A DNA stretch of 64,000 bases from Ruminococcus sp. (lineage in GTDB: Bacteria > Bacillota > Clostridia > Lachnospirales > Lachnospiraceae). The stretch spans positions 1 through 64,000 of the forward strand of contig JAHHTL010000004.1 in the NCBI GenBank assembly GCA_020024635.1, written 5' to 3'. Below the pieces are notes generated by a model. It did not search any database. It saw nothing but the letters and a program-made list of their open reading frames with translations, and was not told the origin of the DNA. This document shows, in pieces, positions 7,313 to 16,465 of the stretch. Position numbers and translations under genes: made by a program. Each line of letters opens with the position of its first letter. The stretch's first letter is position 1.

Positions 7313-8314
7313 ATGATTACAGTTTTAAAGCAGGGCACGACACTAGAAGAAAGAGACCAGTTGATTCATTGGTTTGAAGAGCAAGGAGTAAAGGTACATG
7401 TTTCAGTGGGGGAATTCCAGACCATTTTAGGGTTGATTGGAGATACTTCTAACATTGACATGGAGATGTTAGAACTTCTCGATATTGTGGATAAAGTTGC
7501 TAGAATTACCGAACCATTCAAAAGTGCAAATCGAAAATTTCATCCAGAAGATTCCAAAATAAAAATCGGAAATACCGCTTGTGGAGCGGGTGCATTTGCG
7601 GTGATCGCAGGCCCTTGTTCTGTGGAAAATAAAGAGCAGATTGAAGAAGTGGCAAAAAGAGTGAAAGCAGCAGGAGCAACCATGCTACGTGGAGGAGCTT
7701 TTAAACCAAGAACTTCCCCTTATGATTTTCAAGGAATGAAAGCGGAAGGGATTGAACTTCTTTTAGAAGCAAAAAAAGCGACAGGACTTCCAATCGTCAC
7801 CGAAATCATGAATGCAAATCACCTTCCATTATTTGAAGATGTTGACGTGATTCAAGTAGGAGCAAGAAATATGCAGAACTTTGAATTATTAAAAGAACTT
7901 GGGAAAACAAAGAAAACCATTCTTTTAAAGCGAGGTCTTGCAAACACGATCAAAGAATTCTTGATGAGTGCAGAATATATCATGGCGGGAGGAAATGAAA
8001 ATGTTATTCTTTGCGAAAGAGGAATTCGAACCTTTGAAACATATACAAGGAATACTCTAGATTTGTCTGCTATTCCGGTACTTCATGAACTGACCCATCT
8101 TCCAGTAATCGTAGATCCAAGTCATGCGACAGGATATGCAAAATTGGTAAAGCCTATGTCTCTTGCTGCAGCAGCGTGTGGTGCAGATGGATTAATGATT
8201 GAGGTTCATAACCAGCCGTCAAAAGCACTTTGTGATGGAGCACAGTCATTGACACCAGATCAATTTGATGAGCTTATGAATCAAGTGCGAAAGGTAAGAG
8301 AGGTGCTACAATGA
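7313..8314 (+). CDS. aroF: 3-deoxy-7-phosphoheptulonate synthase (DAHP synthase)
   Basis: A 333-residue enzyme joining phosphoenolpyruvate and erythrose 4-phosphate, the first step of the shikimate pathway. Residues about 1-70 form a ferredoxin-like regulatory domain as in the Thermotoga/Bacillus-type (AroA I-beta) enzymes. The (beta/alpha)8 barrel follows with GPCSVENKEQ, RGGAFKPRTSPYDFQG and VDPSHATGY. Enzymes with this N-terminal domain are feedback-inhibited by Tyr and/or Phe. It is the first gene of a tightly packed six-gene operon and lies directly behind the aromatic leader attenuator. An AGGAGG site sits 7 nt before the ATG. The stop overlaps the next start by 4 nt (ATGA). Confidence 0.96.
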   Translation: MITVLKQGTTLEERDQLIHWFEEQGVKVHVSVGEFQTILGLIGDTSNIDMEMLELLDIVDKVARITEPFKSANRKFHPEDSKIKIGNTACGAGAFAVIAGPCSVENKEQIEEVAKRVKAAGATMLRGGAFKPRTSPYDFQGMKAEGIELLLEAKKATGLPIVTEIMNANHLPLFEDVDVIQVGARNMQNFELLKELGKTKKTILLKRGLANTIKEFLMSAEYIMAGGNENVILCERGIRTFETYTRNTLDLSAIPVLHELTHLPVIVDPSHATGYAKLVKPMSLAAAACGADGLMIEVHNQPSKALCDGAQSLTPDQFDELMNQVRKVREVLQ

Positions 8315-9153
8315 AGATTGGAATTGTTGGACTAGGATTAATTGGGGGTTCTTTAGCGAAGGCTTATAAGCGAGCGCAAAAACAAGTGCTTGGATTCGAT
8401 AAAAATCATTTGACCACAGAACTTGCAATAATGGCAAAGGCGATCGATCAGGAATTGACAAATGAAAGGCTCAAAATTTGTAATGTAATCTTCCTTGCAA
8501 TTTCGCCGAATCAGGCAGTAAAATGGATGGAGGAACATGGAAAAGAATTATCTTCAGACACGATCGTGATTGATTGCTGTGGCACGAAGAGAAGAGTATG
8601 TGAAGCAGGAGTTCGTTTATCGGCGAAATACGGATTTTTATATGTAGGTGGACACCCTATGGCTGGGTTGCAGTATGGGGGATTCAAAAACAGCAGGGAA
8701 ACGTTGTTTGATGGAGCTTTATTTGCACTTGTCCCATCAGATCCAAATGACCTGTCTACTTTACAAAAAGCCAAAGAAATCATTTTACTGGCAGGATTTT
8801 CAAAAGTTACGTATACTACAGCAGAAAATCACGATAAGATCATTGCATTTACATCGCAGATGGCGCATGTAGTATCCAATGCTTTTATAAAAAGTGAAAC
8901 AGCAAGAGAAGAGGGAACGAAAATTTCTGCAGGAAGTTATCGGGATTTTACAAGGGTCGCCTATTTGGATGCGGGGATGTGGACAGAATTATTTTTGGAG
9001 AATAAGGACTATTTGAAAAAAGAAATTGATTGTTTATGTAGGGAACTAGAAAAATATTCCAAAGCTTTGGAAGAAAATGATTCGGAAGAACTTCAAAAAC
9101 TTTTAGAAGAAGGAAAAGAAAGAAAAATGGAGGTGGATCATAGATGCGATTAG
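8311..9153 (+). CDS. tyrA: Prephenate dehydrogenase
   Basis: A 280-residue NAD(P)-dependent enzyme that oxidatively decarboxylates prephenate to 4-hydroxyphenylpyruvate, the committed step to tyrosine. The Rossmann start GIVGLGLIGGSLAKAY is at residues 3-18. The catalytic-region motif GGHPMAGLQYGG is near residue 114, and a helical dimerisation domain follows (FTSQMAHVVSNAF). No ACT domain is attached, so allosteric control by tyrosine, if any, must act another way. It overlaps aroF by 4 nt and aroB by 10 nt, implying translational coupling. Confidence 0.95.
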   Translation: MKIGIVGLGLIGGSLAKAYKRAQKQVLGFDKNHLTTELAIMAKAIDQELTNERLKICNVIFLAISPNQAVKWMEEHGKELSSDTIVIDCCGTKRRVCEAGVRLSAKYGFLYVGGHPMAGLQYGGFKNSRETLFDGALFALVPSDPNDLSTLQKAKEIILLAGFSKVTYTTAENHDKIIAFTSQMAHVVSNAFIKSETAREEGTKISAGSYRDFTRVAYLDAGMWTELFLENKDYLKKEIDCLCRELEKYSKALEENDSEELQKLLEEGKERKMEVDHRCD

Positions 9154-10169
9154 ATGATCTTGGGAAAACGCTGTCTTCTGTAACAAAAGGAAGAAGTACG
9201 GTCGTTGTTACAGATAAAAATGTTGAAAAATTCTATCTATCAAGATGTGTGGAATCTCTAAGAAAGGAAGGATTTCAGGTGGATACCTTTGTGGTGGAAC
9301 CTGGGGAAGAATCAAAAAGTGGGAAAACTTATCTAGAACTTTTAAATTTTCTTGCTAGTATTCCTCTGACAAGAACGGATTTTCTTGTGGCACTTGGAGG
9401 AGGCGTGGTTGGAGATCTGACGGGATTTGCAGCGGCTACTTATTTAAGAGGTATTGATGTGATTCAGATTCCGACTACACTTTTGGCATCCGTAGATTCT
9501 TCTATAGGAGGAAAGACGGGAATTAATCTGGAAGCAGGAAAAAACCTTGCAGGTGCGTTTCATCAACCGTTGCTCGTATATCAAGATTCTTCTCTTCTTC
9601 AAACCCTTCCAGCAGCTGTTTTTAAGGACGGAATGGCAGAGGTGATTAAATATGCCATTTTGCAAGATAAAGAGTTATTTTCCATGTTAAAAGATGTAAA
9701 ATGGACAAAAAGCCATATCGATGATGTGATTCAGACTTGTGTTTCCATTAAAAAAGTTTACGTGGAAGAAGATGAATTTGACAAAGGAAGACGTCAGCTT
9801 CTTAACTTCGGTCATACCATCGCTCATGCCATTGAAAAGGCCACAGGTTACAAGGTAAGTCATGGAAGTGCAGTTGCAAAAGGAATGCTTTCCATAGCTG
9901 AAATCGCAAAAAAACAAGGATTATGTGAGCAAAACACAGTAGATGAAATCAGAAAGATTTTAGAGTTATATCAGTTTGATTTGGAAATTTCACAATCTCC
10001 AGAGACATTATATGAGATGATATTATCCGATAAAAAAAGAAAAGGTGCAAGTATAGATCTTGTGGTTCCATTTGAAGTAGGAGATTGTAGATTGAAGCGA
10101 GTAACAATAGAAGAATTAAAAAGAGTATTATGTAATTCAGAAATCGAAAGGCACAGAGAGGATAAATAA
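9144..10169 (+). CDS. aroB: 3-dehydroquinate synthase
   Basis: A 341-residue NAD+- and metal-dependent enzyme converting DAHP to 3-dehydroquinate. Diagnostic segments are the NAD-binding LGGGVVGDLTGFAAATYLRG, the catalytic IPTTLLASVDSSIGGKTGIN, and metal-binding histidines in LNFGHTIAHAIE (about residue 230) and VSHGSAVAKGM (about residue 247). Length is near the usual 350-360. It starts inside the last codons of tyrA and ends 1 nt before aroC. Confidence 0.96.
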   Translation: MRLDDLGKTLSSVTKGRSTVVVTDKNVEKFYLSRCVESLRKEGFQVDTFVVEPGEESKSGKTYLELLNFLASIPLTRTDFLVALGGGVVGDLTGFAAATYLRGIDVIQIPTTLLASVDSSIGGKTGINLEAGKNLAGAFHQPLLVYQDSSLLQTLPAAVFKDGMAEVIKYAILQDKELFSMLKDVKWTKSHIDDVIQTCVSIKKVYVEEDEFDKGRRQLLNFGHTIAHAIEKATGYKVSHGSAVAKGMLSIAEIAKKQGLCEQNTVDEIRKILELYQFDLEISQSPETLYEMILSDKKRKGASIDLVVPFEVGDCRLKRVTIEELKRVLCNSEIERHREDK

Positions 10170-10170
10170 A

Positions 10171-11193
10171 ATGAGTTCAACATTTGGAAAGAATATTCAA
10201 ATTTCTATTTTTGGACAGTCTCATTCAGAGGCAATTGGGGTAACCATTGATGGATTGCCGGCGGGGATTAAAATTGATCCAGAGCAGTTGCTTCAATTTT
10301 TAGAACGAAGGGCGCCGGGAAAAAATAAGTATGCCACCCAAAGGAAGGAAGCGGACAGACCGGAATTTCTAAGTGGTCTTGTAGACAATACGACATGTGG
10401 CGCGCCATTGACGGCTGTGATTCGCAACAAAGATCAGAGGTCAAAAGACTATGACCATTTAAAAGATTGTCCAAGACCGGGGCATGCAGATTATACCGCA
10501 CATATAAAGTACAAAGGGTTTGAAGATTTAAGAGGAGGAGGTCACTTCTCAGGAAGATTAACTGCTCCGCTTTGTATTGCGGGTGGAATTTGCAAGCAAA
10601 TACTAGAACAAAAAGGAATCTTGATACAAAGCCGTATTGTTTCTATTGGTGGAAATGAAGAAGATCCGTATGCTGAAATTGAAAAAGCAATGGAAACGTT
10701 GGATTCCGTAGGAGGAATCATTGAATGTACTGCCACTGGAATACCTGTCGGCATTGGAGAACCAATGTTTGATGGAATAGAAAATAAGATTTCACAGGCA
10801 GTTTTTGCTATTCCAGCCATCAAAGGAATTGAATTTGGAAGAGGGTTCGAAATGGCTAGATTGCATGGGAGTGAAAATAATGATTGCTTTACCTATGTAG
10901 AAGATCAAGTAAAAACAACAACAAATAATCATGGAGGAATCCTTGGAGGAATTAGTTCTGGAATGCCGATTTTCTTCCGAGTTGCAGTAAAGCCAACGCC
11001 GTCTATCTCAAAAATGCAACAGAGCATTAGCTATAAAAGGAAAGAAGAGCAGACGCTTACGGTAAAGGGAAGACATGATCCATGTATCGTTCCAAGAGCG
11101 TTACCTTGTGTAGAGTCTGCAGCAGCGATTGCAATTTATGACCTTTTACTTAGTGCGATTGCAAAAGGAGAAATCAGGGAGGAAGGACTATAA
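10171..11193 (+). CDS. aroC: Chorismate synthase
   Basis: A 340-residue FMN-dependent enzyme forming chorismate from EPSP. The three family signatures are visible: FGQSHSEAIGVTIDGLPAG near the start, DLRGGGHFSGRLTAP near residue 115, and the late GRHDPCIVPRALPCVESA. It needs reduced FMN, so the organism must supply a flavin reductase from elsewhere. Its stop overlaps the pheA start in a TAATG arrangement. Confidence 0.97.
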   Translation: MSSTFGKNIQISIFGQSHSEAIGVTIDGLPAGIKIDPEQLLQFLERRAPGKNKYATQRKEADRPEFLSGLVDNTTCGAPLTAVIRNKDQRSKDYDHLKDCPRPGHADYTAHIKYKGFEDLRGGGHFSGRLTAPLCIAGGICKQILEQKGILIQSRIVSIGGNEEDPYAEIEKAMETLDSVGGIIECTATGIPVGIGEPMFDGIENKISQAVFAIPAIKGIEFGRGFEMARLHGSENNDCFTYVEDQVKTTTNNHGGILGGISSGMPIFFRVAVKPTPSISKMQQSISYKRKEEQTLTVKGRHDPCIVPRALPCVESAAAIAIYDLLLSAIAKGEIREEGL

Positions 11194-12332
11194 TGGATCT
11201 TAAAGAGTGTAGAGAAAAAATCGATCAAATTGATCAGGAGATTGTAAAGAAAATCGAAGAACGGATGCGGGTGGCAGAACAAATAGGGTGCTATAAAAAA
11301 GAGCACAACCAACCTATAACGGACCTGCTTCGTGAAAGAGAAAAAATAGATGCGCTTACAGAACTTACATCTGAAGATATGGCGTCGTATATACGGTTAC
11401 TCTATTTTTCGATTATGGAAATGAGTAAAGATCATCAAAGAAAGATGTTAAATATGGAAACGCCCCTTGTGAAAGAGATTACCACTTCTCTAGATGCAAC
11501 GGGTCGTGTATTTCCATCCAAAGCTGTGGTTGCCTGTCAAGGAGTACCAGGAGCCTATTCGCAACAAGCTTGCGAAAAAGTATTTAAAATTCCTCAAATT
11601 GTGTACATGAAAAATTTTAACGGAGTATTTGCGGCAATTGAACAAGGATTATGTGAGTATGGAATTCTACCATTAGAAAATAGTACAGCTGGTTCCGTGA
11701 ATCAGATTTATGATTTAATGATGCAGCATCATTTTTATATTGTGAAAAGTGTGAAAATGAAAATAGATCATAATCTTTTGGCAGCGCCCGGCGTGAAAAA
11801 AGAAGAGATAAAAGAAGTATTTTCACATGAACAGGCAATTTTACAATGTGAAGAATATTTAAAAAGTATGCCAGATGTGAAAGTTACAATCTGTGAAAAC
11901 ACAGCAGAAGCTGCAAAAAAGGTAGCATGCTCTGGGAGAAAAGACGTTGCGGCATTGGCATCCTACACCTGTGGGAAATTGTATGGATTAGAGTGTATAG
12001 AAGAAGGCATCCAAGATCATGGAAATAACTATACAAGATTTATTTGTATCAGCAAAAAAATGGAACTTTATCCAGGTGCAGATAAAACAAGTCTTATGAT
12101 GGTTCTTTCTCATAAACCAGGGGCTTTATACAATGTCCTTGCTAGATTTTATTCTCTAGGATTAAACCTCTTAAAATTGGAATCGAGACCAATTCCGGAT
12201 CGTGATTTTCAGTTTATGTTTTACTTTGATATAGAGTGCCAGGTTTATTCCGACGAATTTATAAGATTAATGAGCCAGCTTGAAGAATTAAGTGATGAGT
12301 TCAGATATCTTGGAAGCTATATGGAAATTTAA
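11193..12332 (+). CDS. pheA: Bifunctional chorismate mutase/prephenate dehydratase (P-protein)
   Basis: A 379-residue fusion. Residues about 1-85 are an AroQ-type helical chorismate mutase (MDLKECREKIDQIDQEIVKKIEERM...LLREREK). Residues about 110-290 are prephenate dehydratase (GVPGAYSQQAC, LPLENSTAGSV, then NYTRF). The C-terminal ACT domain has GALYNVL and LESRP, the phenylalanine-binding signatures of the P-protein, so feedback inhibition by Phe is expected. It makes phenylpyruvate and also feeds TyrA through its mutase activity. It shares a 1-nt overlap with aroC. Confidence 0.97.
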   Translation: MDLKECREKIDQIDQEIVKKIEERMRVAEQIGCYKKEHNQPITDLLREREKIDALTELTSEDMASYIRLLYFSIMEMSKDHQRKMLNMETPLVKEITTSLDATGRVFPSKAVVACQGVPGAYSQQACEKVFKIPQIVYMKNFNGVFAAIEQGLCEYGILPLENSTAGSVNQIYDLMMQHHFYIVKSVKMKIDHNLLAAPGVKKEEIKEVFSHEQAILQCEEYLKSMPDVKVTICENTAEAAKKVACSGRKDVAALASYTCGKLYGLECIEEGIQDHGNNYTRFICISKKMELYPGADKTSLMMVLSHKPGALYNVLARFYSLGLNLLKLESRPIPDRDFQFMFYFDIECQVYSDEFIRLMSQLEELSDEFRYLGSYMEI

Positions 12333-12355
12333 TGTATAATGTATGGAGAATCAAG

Positions 12356-13552
12356 ATGAATCAGAAAAAAGCAGGACTTATTGGGAAAAAACTGGGGCAC
12401 AGCTATTCAAAACAAATACACAGCATGTTTGGGGAATATGAGTATGACTTGTGTGAAGTTGGGGAAGAGGAGTTAGAATCTTTGCTTCGCTCAGGAAAAT
12501 ATGATGGATTTAATGTTACAATACCGTATAAAAAAACAGTGATGAAATATTGTGATGAACTTTCAGATACTGCAAAAAAAATTGGATCTGTCAACACTAT
12601 TTTATGCAGAGAAGACGGAAGAATTATGGGGGATAATACAGATGCGTATGGTTTTGCCTATCTACTTCGGTCTGCAAAAATAAACATTAGAGGAACAAAG
12701 TGTTTGATTTTGGGAAGTGGAGGAGCTTCTTTGACGGTACAGGCAGTTTTAAAAGAACAAGGGGCTGCGCAACTGATCGTGGTCTCGAGAACAGGTGACA
12801 ATAACTATGACAACATAGACAAGCACTATGACAGTGATATTATTATTAACACAACACCTGTGGGAATGTATCCGAACAATGGGAAGACATTACTGAATCT
12901 GGACTATTTTAAAAATTGCAAGGGAGTCGTAGATCTGATATATAATCCATACCGCACACAGCTTGTTTTGGATGCAGTAGAGAGAAAGATTCCTGCGGCT
13001 GGTGGAATGGAGATGTTAGTTGCGCAGGCAAAACGTGCAAGTGAACTTTTTCAGAATAAGGAAATTTGCGAGGAGAAAATAAAAACAGCAATAGATAAAA
13101 TAACGGAGGAATCTTTAAATCTAATTTTGATTGGCATGCCGGGTGCAGGAAAAACTTTTATTGGGAAAAAGTTAGCAGAACAAATGGGAAAAAAGTTTGT
13201 CGATATAGATGAAAAAATAGTAGAACAAGAGAAGATGTCTATTCCTGAAATATTTGAACAAAAAGGAGAACGCTATTTTCGAAAAATAGAAACAGAAGTT
13301 TTAAAAAAATATTGTATTGAAAGTGGAATGGTTATATCCACAGGCGGAGGGGTTGTGACATGTAAGAGAAATTATCCAATTATTCGTCAAAATGGAAAAG
13401 TAATCTGGATTCGAAGAGATATAAAAAATCTCGAGAAAAAAGGAAGACCACTGTCACAAAATGGAAGGATTGAAGATCTGTATCGTGTTCGTAAAAATGC
13501 ATATAAACAATGGAGTGATGAAGAGTATTTTAATAATGATGTCTCTTTATAG
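12356..13552 (+). CDS. aroE-aroK: Shikimate dehydrogenase-shikimate kinase fusion
   Basis: A 398-residue fusion of two consecutive-pathway enzymes. Residues about 1-255 are shikimate dehydrogenase: GLIGKKLGHSYSKQIHSMFG (substrate serines), NVTIPYKKTVM with the catalytic lysine, GDNTDAYGF, and the NADPH-binding LILGSGGASLTVQ. Residues about 258-398 are shikimate kinase: LILIGMPGAGKTFIGKKLA (P-loop), VDIDEKI, STGGGVV and the lid RPLSQ. The kinase part is about 140 residues, shorter at its end than the usual 165-170. The ATG at 12356 has TGGAG 7 nt upstream and fits the AroE N-terminus; the ATG at 12332 overlapping the pheA stop is the alternative. It is the last gene of the operon. aroA and aroD are not in the window. 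Confidence 0.94.
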   Translation: MNQKKAGLIGKKLGHSYSKQIHSMFGEYEYDLCEVGEEELESLLRSGKYDGFNVTIPYKKTVMKYCDELSDTAKKIGSVNTILCREDGRIMGDNTDAYGFAYLLRSAKINIRGTKCLILGSGGASLTVQAVLKEQGAAQLIVVSRTGDNNYDNIDKHYDSDIIINTTPVGMYPNNGKTLLNLDYFKNCKGVVDLIYNPYRTQLVLDAVERKIPAAGGMEMLVAQAKRASELFQNKEICEEKIKTAIDKITEESLNLILIGMPGAGKTFIGKKLAEQMGKKFVDIDEKIVEQEKMSIPEIFEQKGERYFRKIETEVLKKYCIESGMVISTGGGVVTCKRNYPIIRQNGKVIWIRRDIKNLEKKGRPLSQNGRIEDLYRVRKNAYKQWSDEEYFNNDVSL

Positions 13553-13568
13553 GGAGTCTTCGTTGTAG

Positions 13569-13613
13569 TCTAAAAAGAGGTGGTTACGCGGATGCATAAC
13601 CACCTCTTTTTAG
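13569..13613. terminator. Strong bidirectional terminator after the aro operon
   Basis: Perfect 18-bp stem: TCTAAAAAGAGGTGGTTA (13569-13586) pairs with its complement at 13596-13613 around a 9-nt loop. A and T runs on both arms suit the aro operon on the plus strand and the small gene ending at 13642 on the minus strand. Confidence 0.93.
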
Positions 13614-13641
13614 ATTGGGTTGTTCTTTTTCAATATGAAAC

Positions 13642-13917
13642 TTATGCTTCTGTTTCTTCGCAAGAAGGTACCACATCAGAATCTTCACAAGAATCTTCGT
13701 GTTCCTCTTTTTCCTCTGTTTTTTTTAGGGAAACATAGGCTCTGTCAGAAACTGGCTGAAGATCGCTGTCTAAATCAAAATCTCCCTCTTCTTCCTCTTT
13801 CGAATCCTCATCGTCACAAAAATCATCACAATCATCTTTTAGTAAGTATGCAACAATAAGTCCAATTATAGTACCAATAATTGCAAGGCTAAAAAACCAT
13901 TTTAAAAATTTTTTCAA
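13642..13917 (-). CDS. Small membrane-anchored protein with an acidic tail, function unknown
   Basis: A 91-residue protein. Residues about 4-26 form one transmembrane helix (FLKWFFSLAIIGTIIGLIVAYLL). A strongly acidic, low-complexity tail rich in Asp, Glu and Ser follows. Four cysteines lie in the tail, two of them in DDCDDFCDDED. The start is a TTG at 13917 with AAGGAG 9 nt upstream on the minus strand. With lysines before the helix, the acidic tail should lie outside the membrane, though this is a weak inference. I recognise no family. A shared terminator downstream and its own ribosome site support it as a real gene. Confidence 0.75.
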   Translation of the reverse strand: MKKFLKWFFSLAIIGTIIGLIVAYLLKDDCDDFCDDEDSKEEEEGDFDLDSDLQPVSDRAYVSLKKTEEKEEHEDSCEDSDVVPSCEETEA

Positions 13918-14027
13918 TGTATAGATCTCCTTTCTTATGGGAAAATTTATTTATATTATTGTAATACATCGAAAGAATAATTACAACAACGGATTAGAAA
14001 TAGATGGAAAATGTGTAGTTGCAACGG

Positions 14028-14879
14028 TTAATCGCTGTTGGGAATTTCGGAAGTATGTTCTTGAATTTGTTTGACATATTCTTTAGGAGTCATTCCGAAT
14101 TCTTTTTTGAATGCTCGAAACAAATGATTGTAGTTTCCAAGACCACAGATTTTGTAAATCTCGATCATAGGATATCCTTTTTCTAATAATCGTTTACAAA
14201 GATCTAGCTTGGATTTGACAATGTAGCGGTGTACGGTCATCCCTGTTTGGCGTTTAAACTCCCGACAGATGTGATATTTGCTAATATAAAATTCTTTTTC
14301 TAGACGATCAAGAGAGATTTCTTCGTGTAAATGATGCTTAAGGAAAACAAAAATATCATCGAGAGAAAGACGAGGCTGCACTTTTGTGTGTGTCTGAAAT
14401 TCTGTGCGGATACAGGCACGTAGGACAAGTACAATGAGCATTGTCAGAATACTGTCTTCAAATAGTTTGTGACCAAAATCAGACTGTTCCTGAGGCATAG
14501 TCAGGAGTTTTTTTGAAAGATGTTTAATCAACATGGTAATTTCCAAAGAAGAGTGAACACAGGTACACGCATATGGAACAACATGGAAACAAGATTCTAG
14601 CTCGGTGTTTTCGTCCGAAAGACGAGTAAGAAGATCACTTGTAAATCCAACTTGAAGAAATTTCAGAGGAATTTTTGAGGAGGTATATTCCAATAGAAAA
14701 GTAGTGTTTGGATTCACAAGAATGATGTCTTCGGTGGCACAAAGAAAGGACTGCTGATCGTAAGTGCAGCTACATTTCCCAGAAGTGATAAATAAAATCA
14801 TATAAAAATTACCAGAGGAAAACGTCTTTTTTTTCACGCTGGTGTATAGGTATTCTTTTGCAAAGTATTCTTCACGCAT
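14028..14879 (-). CDS. AraC-family transcriptional regulator
   Basis: A 283-residue regulator. An N-terminal cupin-like effector domain (about 1-165) precedes two helix-turn-helix motifs in the last 100 residues (LDRLEKEFYISKYHICREFKRQTGM and YKICGLGNYNHLFRAFKKEFGMTP). It is divergent from a three-gene operon for a symporter, an esterase-like hydrolase and a flavin ene-reductase, with a 218-bp shared intergenic region. It is therefore the likely substrate-responsive activator of that operon. AGGAG stands about 8 nt before the ATG. Confidence 0.92.
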   Translation of the reverse strand: MREEYFAKEYLYTSVKKKTFSSGNFYMILFITSGKCSCTYDQQSFLCATEDIILVNPNTTFLLEYTSSKIPLKFLQVGFTSDLLTRLSDENTELESCFHVVPYACTCVHSSLEITMLIKHLSKKLLTMPQEQSDFGHKLFEDSILTMLIVLVLRACIRTEFQTHTKVQPRLSLDDIFVFLKHHLHEEISLDRLEKEFYISKYHICREFKRQTGMTVHRYIVKSKLDLCKRLLEKGYPMIEIYKICGLGNYNHLFRAFKKEFGMTPKEYVKQIQEHTSEIPNSD

Positions 14880-15097
14880 ATGTTATCTCCTAAAAGTTTA
14901 TATTCAAAATATACAAAAAAGAAAAATGAATTGTATGTATATTGACTAATATAGATAATACATCAATTTATGAATGTTTTCAAGCAAAAAATGGATATGA
15001 ATTCTTGTTTAGGAAAGCTATAATACTTTCTAACGACAGGATTCTGTCAAAGAAATAACAAAATACATAGGGAAAAACACGCGAGGAGGAAATTATT
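14880..15097. promoter_or_regulatory. Divergent regulatory region of the AraC/ene-reductase locus
   Basis: This gap holds both promoters. A TATAAT (15019-15024) about 75 bp before the symporter has only a poor -35 (TATGAA), typical of an activator-dependent promoter. The inverted repeat TATATT-GACT-AATATA (14938-14953), with outer GTAT/ATAC arms, is a candidate AraC operator. No RNA structure stands out. Confidence 0.45.
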
Positions 15098-16465
15098 GTG
15101 AGAGAGTTTTCCATGAAAGACAAAATCGGCTACACCCTTGGGGATTTAGGGTGCTGCTGTACGGAGCAGTTTAGAGCAATGTTTTTGACAGTGTTCTACA
15201 CGCTTGTACTGAAAGTAAATCCTTTACATGTGGGAGTCATCTTACTGATCACAAAGATCTGGGATGCAATCAATGACCCAATTATCGGTGCGATTATCGA
15301 TTCAAGAAAGTCAACAAAAGGAGGAAGATTTATTCCTTGGATCAAAGCATTTTGCGTTCCAATGGGATTGCTGTGTGTGATTGGCTTTTTGGATGTGAGA
15401 AGTTGGGATTATAAGTTTAAACTGGCATACATTTTAATTACCTATATTCTTTATGAAGCAATGTATACTTGTGTAAATGTTCCATTTGGATCACTTTCCA
15501 GTGTAATGACGGATGATGTCAATCACCGTACAGACTTATCTCGTTACAGAAGCCTTGGCGGAACAATCTTTATGACTGTAATCGTAATCGTAGGACCTCT
15601 TGTACTTTATAAGGATAATAAACCAGTTGCTTCTAGATTTACGTTAATGGCACTTCTTTGTGCAACAATTGGAGTGTTCTGTCTGATTGTGACAAGTTCC
15701 TGGTGTAAAGAACGTGTGGAATTAAAAGTTGAGGCTGGAAAGAAATTTAACTATCTCGATGCATTGAAACATATTGTAAAAAATAGAGCACTGATCGGAC
15801 TGATCTTCTCAAGCCTTGCGGGAATGATCGCAGCAAGTGTTGTAAATGGATTGAATACATACTTATTTAAAGATTACTTTGGAGATGTAAAGGTCATGTC
15901 AATTTCCGGTATGTTAAATACCGTATATGCGATCATCACATTTATTGGAACGAAATATGTTTCCAAGAAGTTTGGTAAAAAAGAATGGTGTATGTATGGA
16001 TCTGGATTTGCTGCAATTATATTTGGAATCTTATTCTTTGTACCACTGAAAAATCCAATGTTATTTATTGCAATCAACGGAATTTGTTATCTTGGAGCAA
16101 GTGGATTCCAAGTACTAATCTGGGCGATGGTAAATGATGCAATCGACTATCAAGAATTGACTACAGGTGAGAGAAATGAAGGTATGGTATATTCTACATA
16201 CTCTTTCTTCCGAAAATTAGCAGCTGCAGTTAGCGCAAGTCTTAGCAGTTTTACACTTGCGATGATTGGATATAATGTAAATGAAGTGGTGCAGACAGCA
16301 GCAGTAAAAGCAAATATTTGGAGATCTTACACAGCAATCTATGCGGTGGGATATCTAATTGCAGTACTGATTTTATTCTTTGTATATCCATTATCAAAGA
16401 AAAAGACAGAACAAATGTTAGAAGAACTTGCAAAGAGAAGAGAAAATGGAAAGGGAAACAAATAG
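15098..16465 (+). CDS. MFS transporter of the glycoside-pentoside-hexuronide (GPH/MelB) type
   Basis: A 455-residue protein with 12 predicted hydrophobic helices. The GPH hallmarks are near the N-terminus (KIGYTLGDLG, then ITKIWDAINDPIIGAIIDSRKS TKGGRF split by the loop), and a late DAIDYQELTTGERNEGMVYS segment is present. Family members are cation-coupled symporters for sugars and glycosides, but many gut members sit beside enzymes for plant phenolics or steroids. The start is GTG 15098 with GAGGAGG 8 nt upstream. It is the first gene of the operon and is directly abutted by the hydrolase gene. Confidence 0.92.
   Translation: MREFSMKDKIGYTLGDLGCCCTEQFRAMFLTVFYTLVLKVNPLHVGVILLITKIWDAINDPIIGAIIDSRKSTKGGRFIPWIKAFCVPMGLLCVIGFLDVRSWDYKFKLAYILITYILYEAMYTCVNVPFGSLSSVMTDDVNHRTDLSRYRSLGGTIFMTVIVIVGPLVLYKDNKPVASRFTLMALLCATIGVFCLIVTSSWCKERVELKVEAGKKFNYLDALKHIVKNRALIGLIFSSLAGMIAASVVNGLNTYLFKDYFGDVKVMSISGMLNTVYAIITFIGTKYVSKKFGKKEWCMYGSGFAAIIFGILFFVPLKNPMLFIAINGICYLGASGFQVLIWAMVNDAIDYQELTTGERNEGMVYSTYSFFRKLAAAVSASLSSFTLAMIGYNVNEVVQTAAVKANIWRSYTAIYAVGYLIAVLILFFVYPLSKKKTEQMLEELAKRRENGKGNK

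Noticed and set aside
13569..13613. The terminator after the aro operon contains GGTGGTTACGCG, resembling the T-box core GGTGGNACCGCG.
   Set aside because: No stem I, specifier loop or AG box lies upstream (that region is coding), and no plus-strand gene follows. The match is best explained by the 18-bp terminator stem.
13620..13859. A plus-strand frame of 79 residues opposite the small acidic membrane protein.
   Set aside because: It is the reverse reading of the Asp/Glu-rich repeats (giving Leu/His/Pro runs), with no ribosome site.
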